From positions 1-44,105 of the IMG/VR virus record IMGVR_UViG_3300014501_000008: a stretch of DNA of 44,105 nucleotides. One strand, 5' to 3'. This document shows, one piece after another, positions 43,471 to 44,105 of this stretch (the stretch's first letter is position 1; each line of letters opens with the position of its first letter). The translations under genes and the position numbers were made by a program. The stretch is from a virus. Under the pieces are notes generated by a model that was given only the letters and a program-made list of their open reading frames with translations, ran no database searches and had not been told where the DNA came from.

Positions 43471-43654
43471 AACTCAATACGATCTGGACTCTGATCGGTT
43501 AACCGAGCCGTGCGATGAGTGCGGGGAACTAAATGCCAGTTGTACCTGTAGCCCTGAAGACTATTGCACGTGCAACTTCTCGAATGAGCCGGATGCGAAG
43601 GGACATGCTAGTTATTGTCCCCTACACGCTCCCAGCGCAGAACCGCGCACATGA
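43463..43654 (+). CDS. Small Cys-rich zinc-binding protein
   Basis: This is a 63-residue protein, ATG overlapping the previous stop by 8 bp. PCDECGELNASCTCSPEDYC, then CNF and YCPLHAP: eight Cys and two His in a short length can make two zinc sites. The stop overlaps the next ATG as ATGA. It belongs with the other zinc-ribbon genes of the operon. Confidence 0.65.
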   Translation: MSETQYDLDSDRLTEPCDECGELNASCTCSPEDYCTCNFSNEPDAKGHASYCPLHAPSAEPRT

Positions 43655-43914
43655 GCTTTGTCACCATTGCCGAGGAAACCCGCAAGGCCAGAAAGGCGCA
43701 TCGGTGCATCTGGTGTGGGCAGCAGATACTTCCCGGCGAAACGTACAGATACGTCCGTGGCGTCTTCGAGGGCGACCCTCAGAGCAACCACTACCACCAG
43801 GAGTGTGACAACGCTTGCAGCTTGTGGGCCGCTGAGGAAGGCGGCGACGGTGAGTTCGCACCATACGAGAATGAGCGCCCAAAACCTGAAGATCAAACGG
43901 AGCCAAGCAAATGA
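43651..43914 (+). CDS. Zinc-finger phage protein
   Basis: This is an 87-residue protein, ATG 43651. KARKAHRCIWCGQQILPGET, then YVRGVFEGDPQSNHYHQECD is a LIM/ribbon-like CxxC...HxxC pattern often found in Gram-negative phages (R(K/R).H.C..C...I..G..Y.......G.......H..C). The C-terminal end is acidic and probably flexible. The stop overlaps the next start as ATGA. Confidence 0.7.
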   Translation: MSFVTIAEETRKARKAHRCIWCGQQILPGETYRYVRGVFEGDPQSNHYHQECDNACSLWAAEEGGDGEFAPYENERPKPEDQTEPSK

Positions 43915-44105
43915 CAGACCATTGTTACGTTGCCCCAGACCCTCGATCGGCCTTTACCAGATTCGTGGACCGGCTATTTCCGCAGCGTTATATCGACATC
44001 CCGGAGGATCTGGAGGGCTTTGCGCCCAGTTACATGATGACGGACGTGTACACCCACCTTGATTGGAAAGATCGGCTCAGAGTGCTGGTAAGCGGAAACC
44101 TGCGC
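43911..44105 (+). CDS. 5' part of the junction-spanning gene
   Basis: ATG 43911 in an ATGA overlap. It reads MTDHCYVAPDPRSAFTRFVD, then FPQRYIDIPEDLEGFAPSYM, and continues at the left end of the window to 237 (102 residues in total). The window ends inside the repeated 123 bases, so this copy is incomplete only because of the linear display. No function known. Confidence 0.75.
   Translation, partial: MTDHCYVAPDPRSAFTRFVDRLFPQRYIDIPEDLEGFAPSYMMTDVYTHLDWKDRLRVLVSGNLR
43983..44105. repeat. Direct terminal repeat, right copy
   Basis: Identical to 1-123. See the left copy: removing one gives a circular map of 43,982 bp with uninterrupted genes across the junction. Confidence 0.97.

Noticed and set aside
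1-44105. CRISPR array, insertion sequence or transposase
   Set aside because: I found no regularly spaced repeats, no terminal inverted repeats with a transposase, and no recombinase-like protein on reading both strands.

Overview
The window is a complete P22-like podovirus genome, most likely from a phage of a Gram-negative proteobacterium. Positions 1-123 are repeated exactly at 43983-44105, so the molecule closes into a circle of 43,982 bp, and one small gene runs across the junction. Support for P22-like comes from a gp5-type coat protein, a portal of about 726 residues, gp4- and gp10-like tail-neck proteins, three ejection-protein candidates and a tailspike with a P22-type head-binding start. 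No integrase, polymerase, helicase, primase or replication initiator is recognisable.

The genome is two nearly gapless transcription units that diverge at about 38.57 kb and converge, with overlapping gene ends, at about 1.6 kb. The rightward unit (38.6 kb, across the junction, to 1.6 kb) holds about two dozen small genes: many Cys-rich zinc-ribbon proteins, a Ref-like HNH nuclease, a 27-residue membrane peptide, and a final permuted-papain (YiiX/NlpC-like) enzyme. The leftward unit starts with a small Cro/CI-type regulator, then small unknowns, a PD-(D/E)XK nuclease, Ig-like proteins, a two-domain glycosyltransferase and a Q-like antiterminator. A candidate late promoter lies just after the Q gene. 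The late genes follow: small proteins (one GroES-like), terminase subunits, portal, scaffold and coat, a strong terminator, a second glycosyltransferase, head/tail appendage proteins, large fibre and depolymerase candidates, neck proteins, ejection proteins, tailspike and lysis genes.

Points that stand out: (i) two paralogous large fibre-like proteins and one small protein carry textbook Sec signal peptides, and the two large ones end in a shared four-cysteine domain, suggesting export rather than, or before, virion assembly; (ii) a tRNA-like element overlapping the portal stop codon has good acceptor, D and T arms, but its anticodon loop is replaced by a second copy of part of the D arm; (iii) several important genes appear to use rare starts (portal CTG, HNH protein ATT, glycosyltransferase ATA, coat TTG); (iv) the divergent promoters share one palindromic -35 hexamer, and the regulator transcript may be leaderless; (v) a 10-bp tandem duplication has frameshifted a zinc-ribbon gene and fused it to its neighbour. 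All functions rest on reading translations by eye; no database search or folding program was run.
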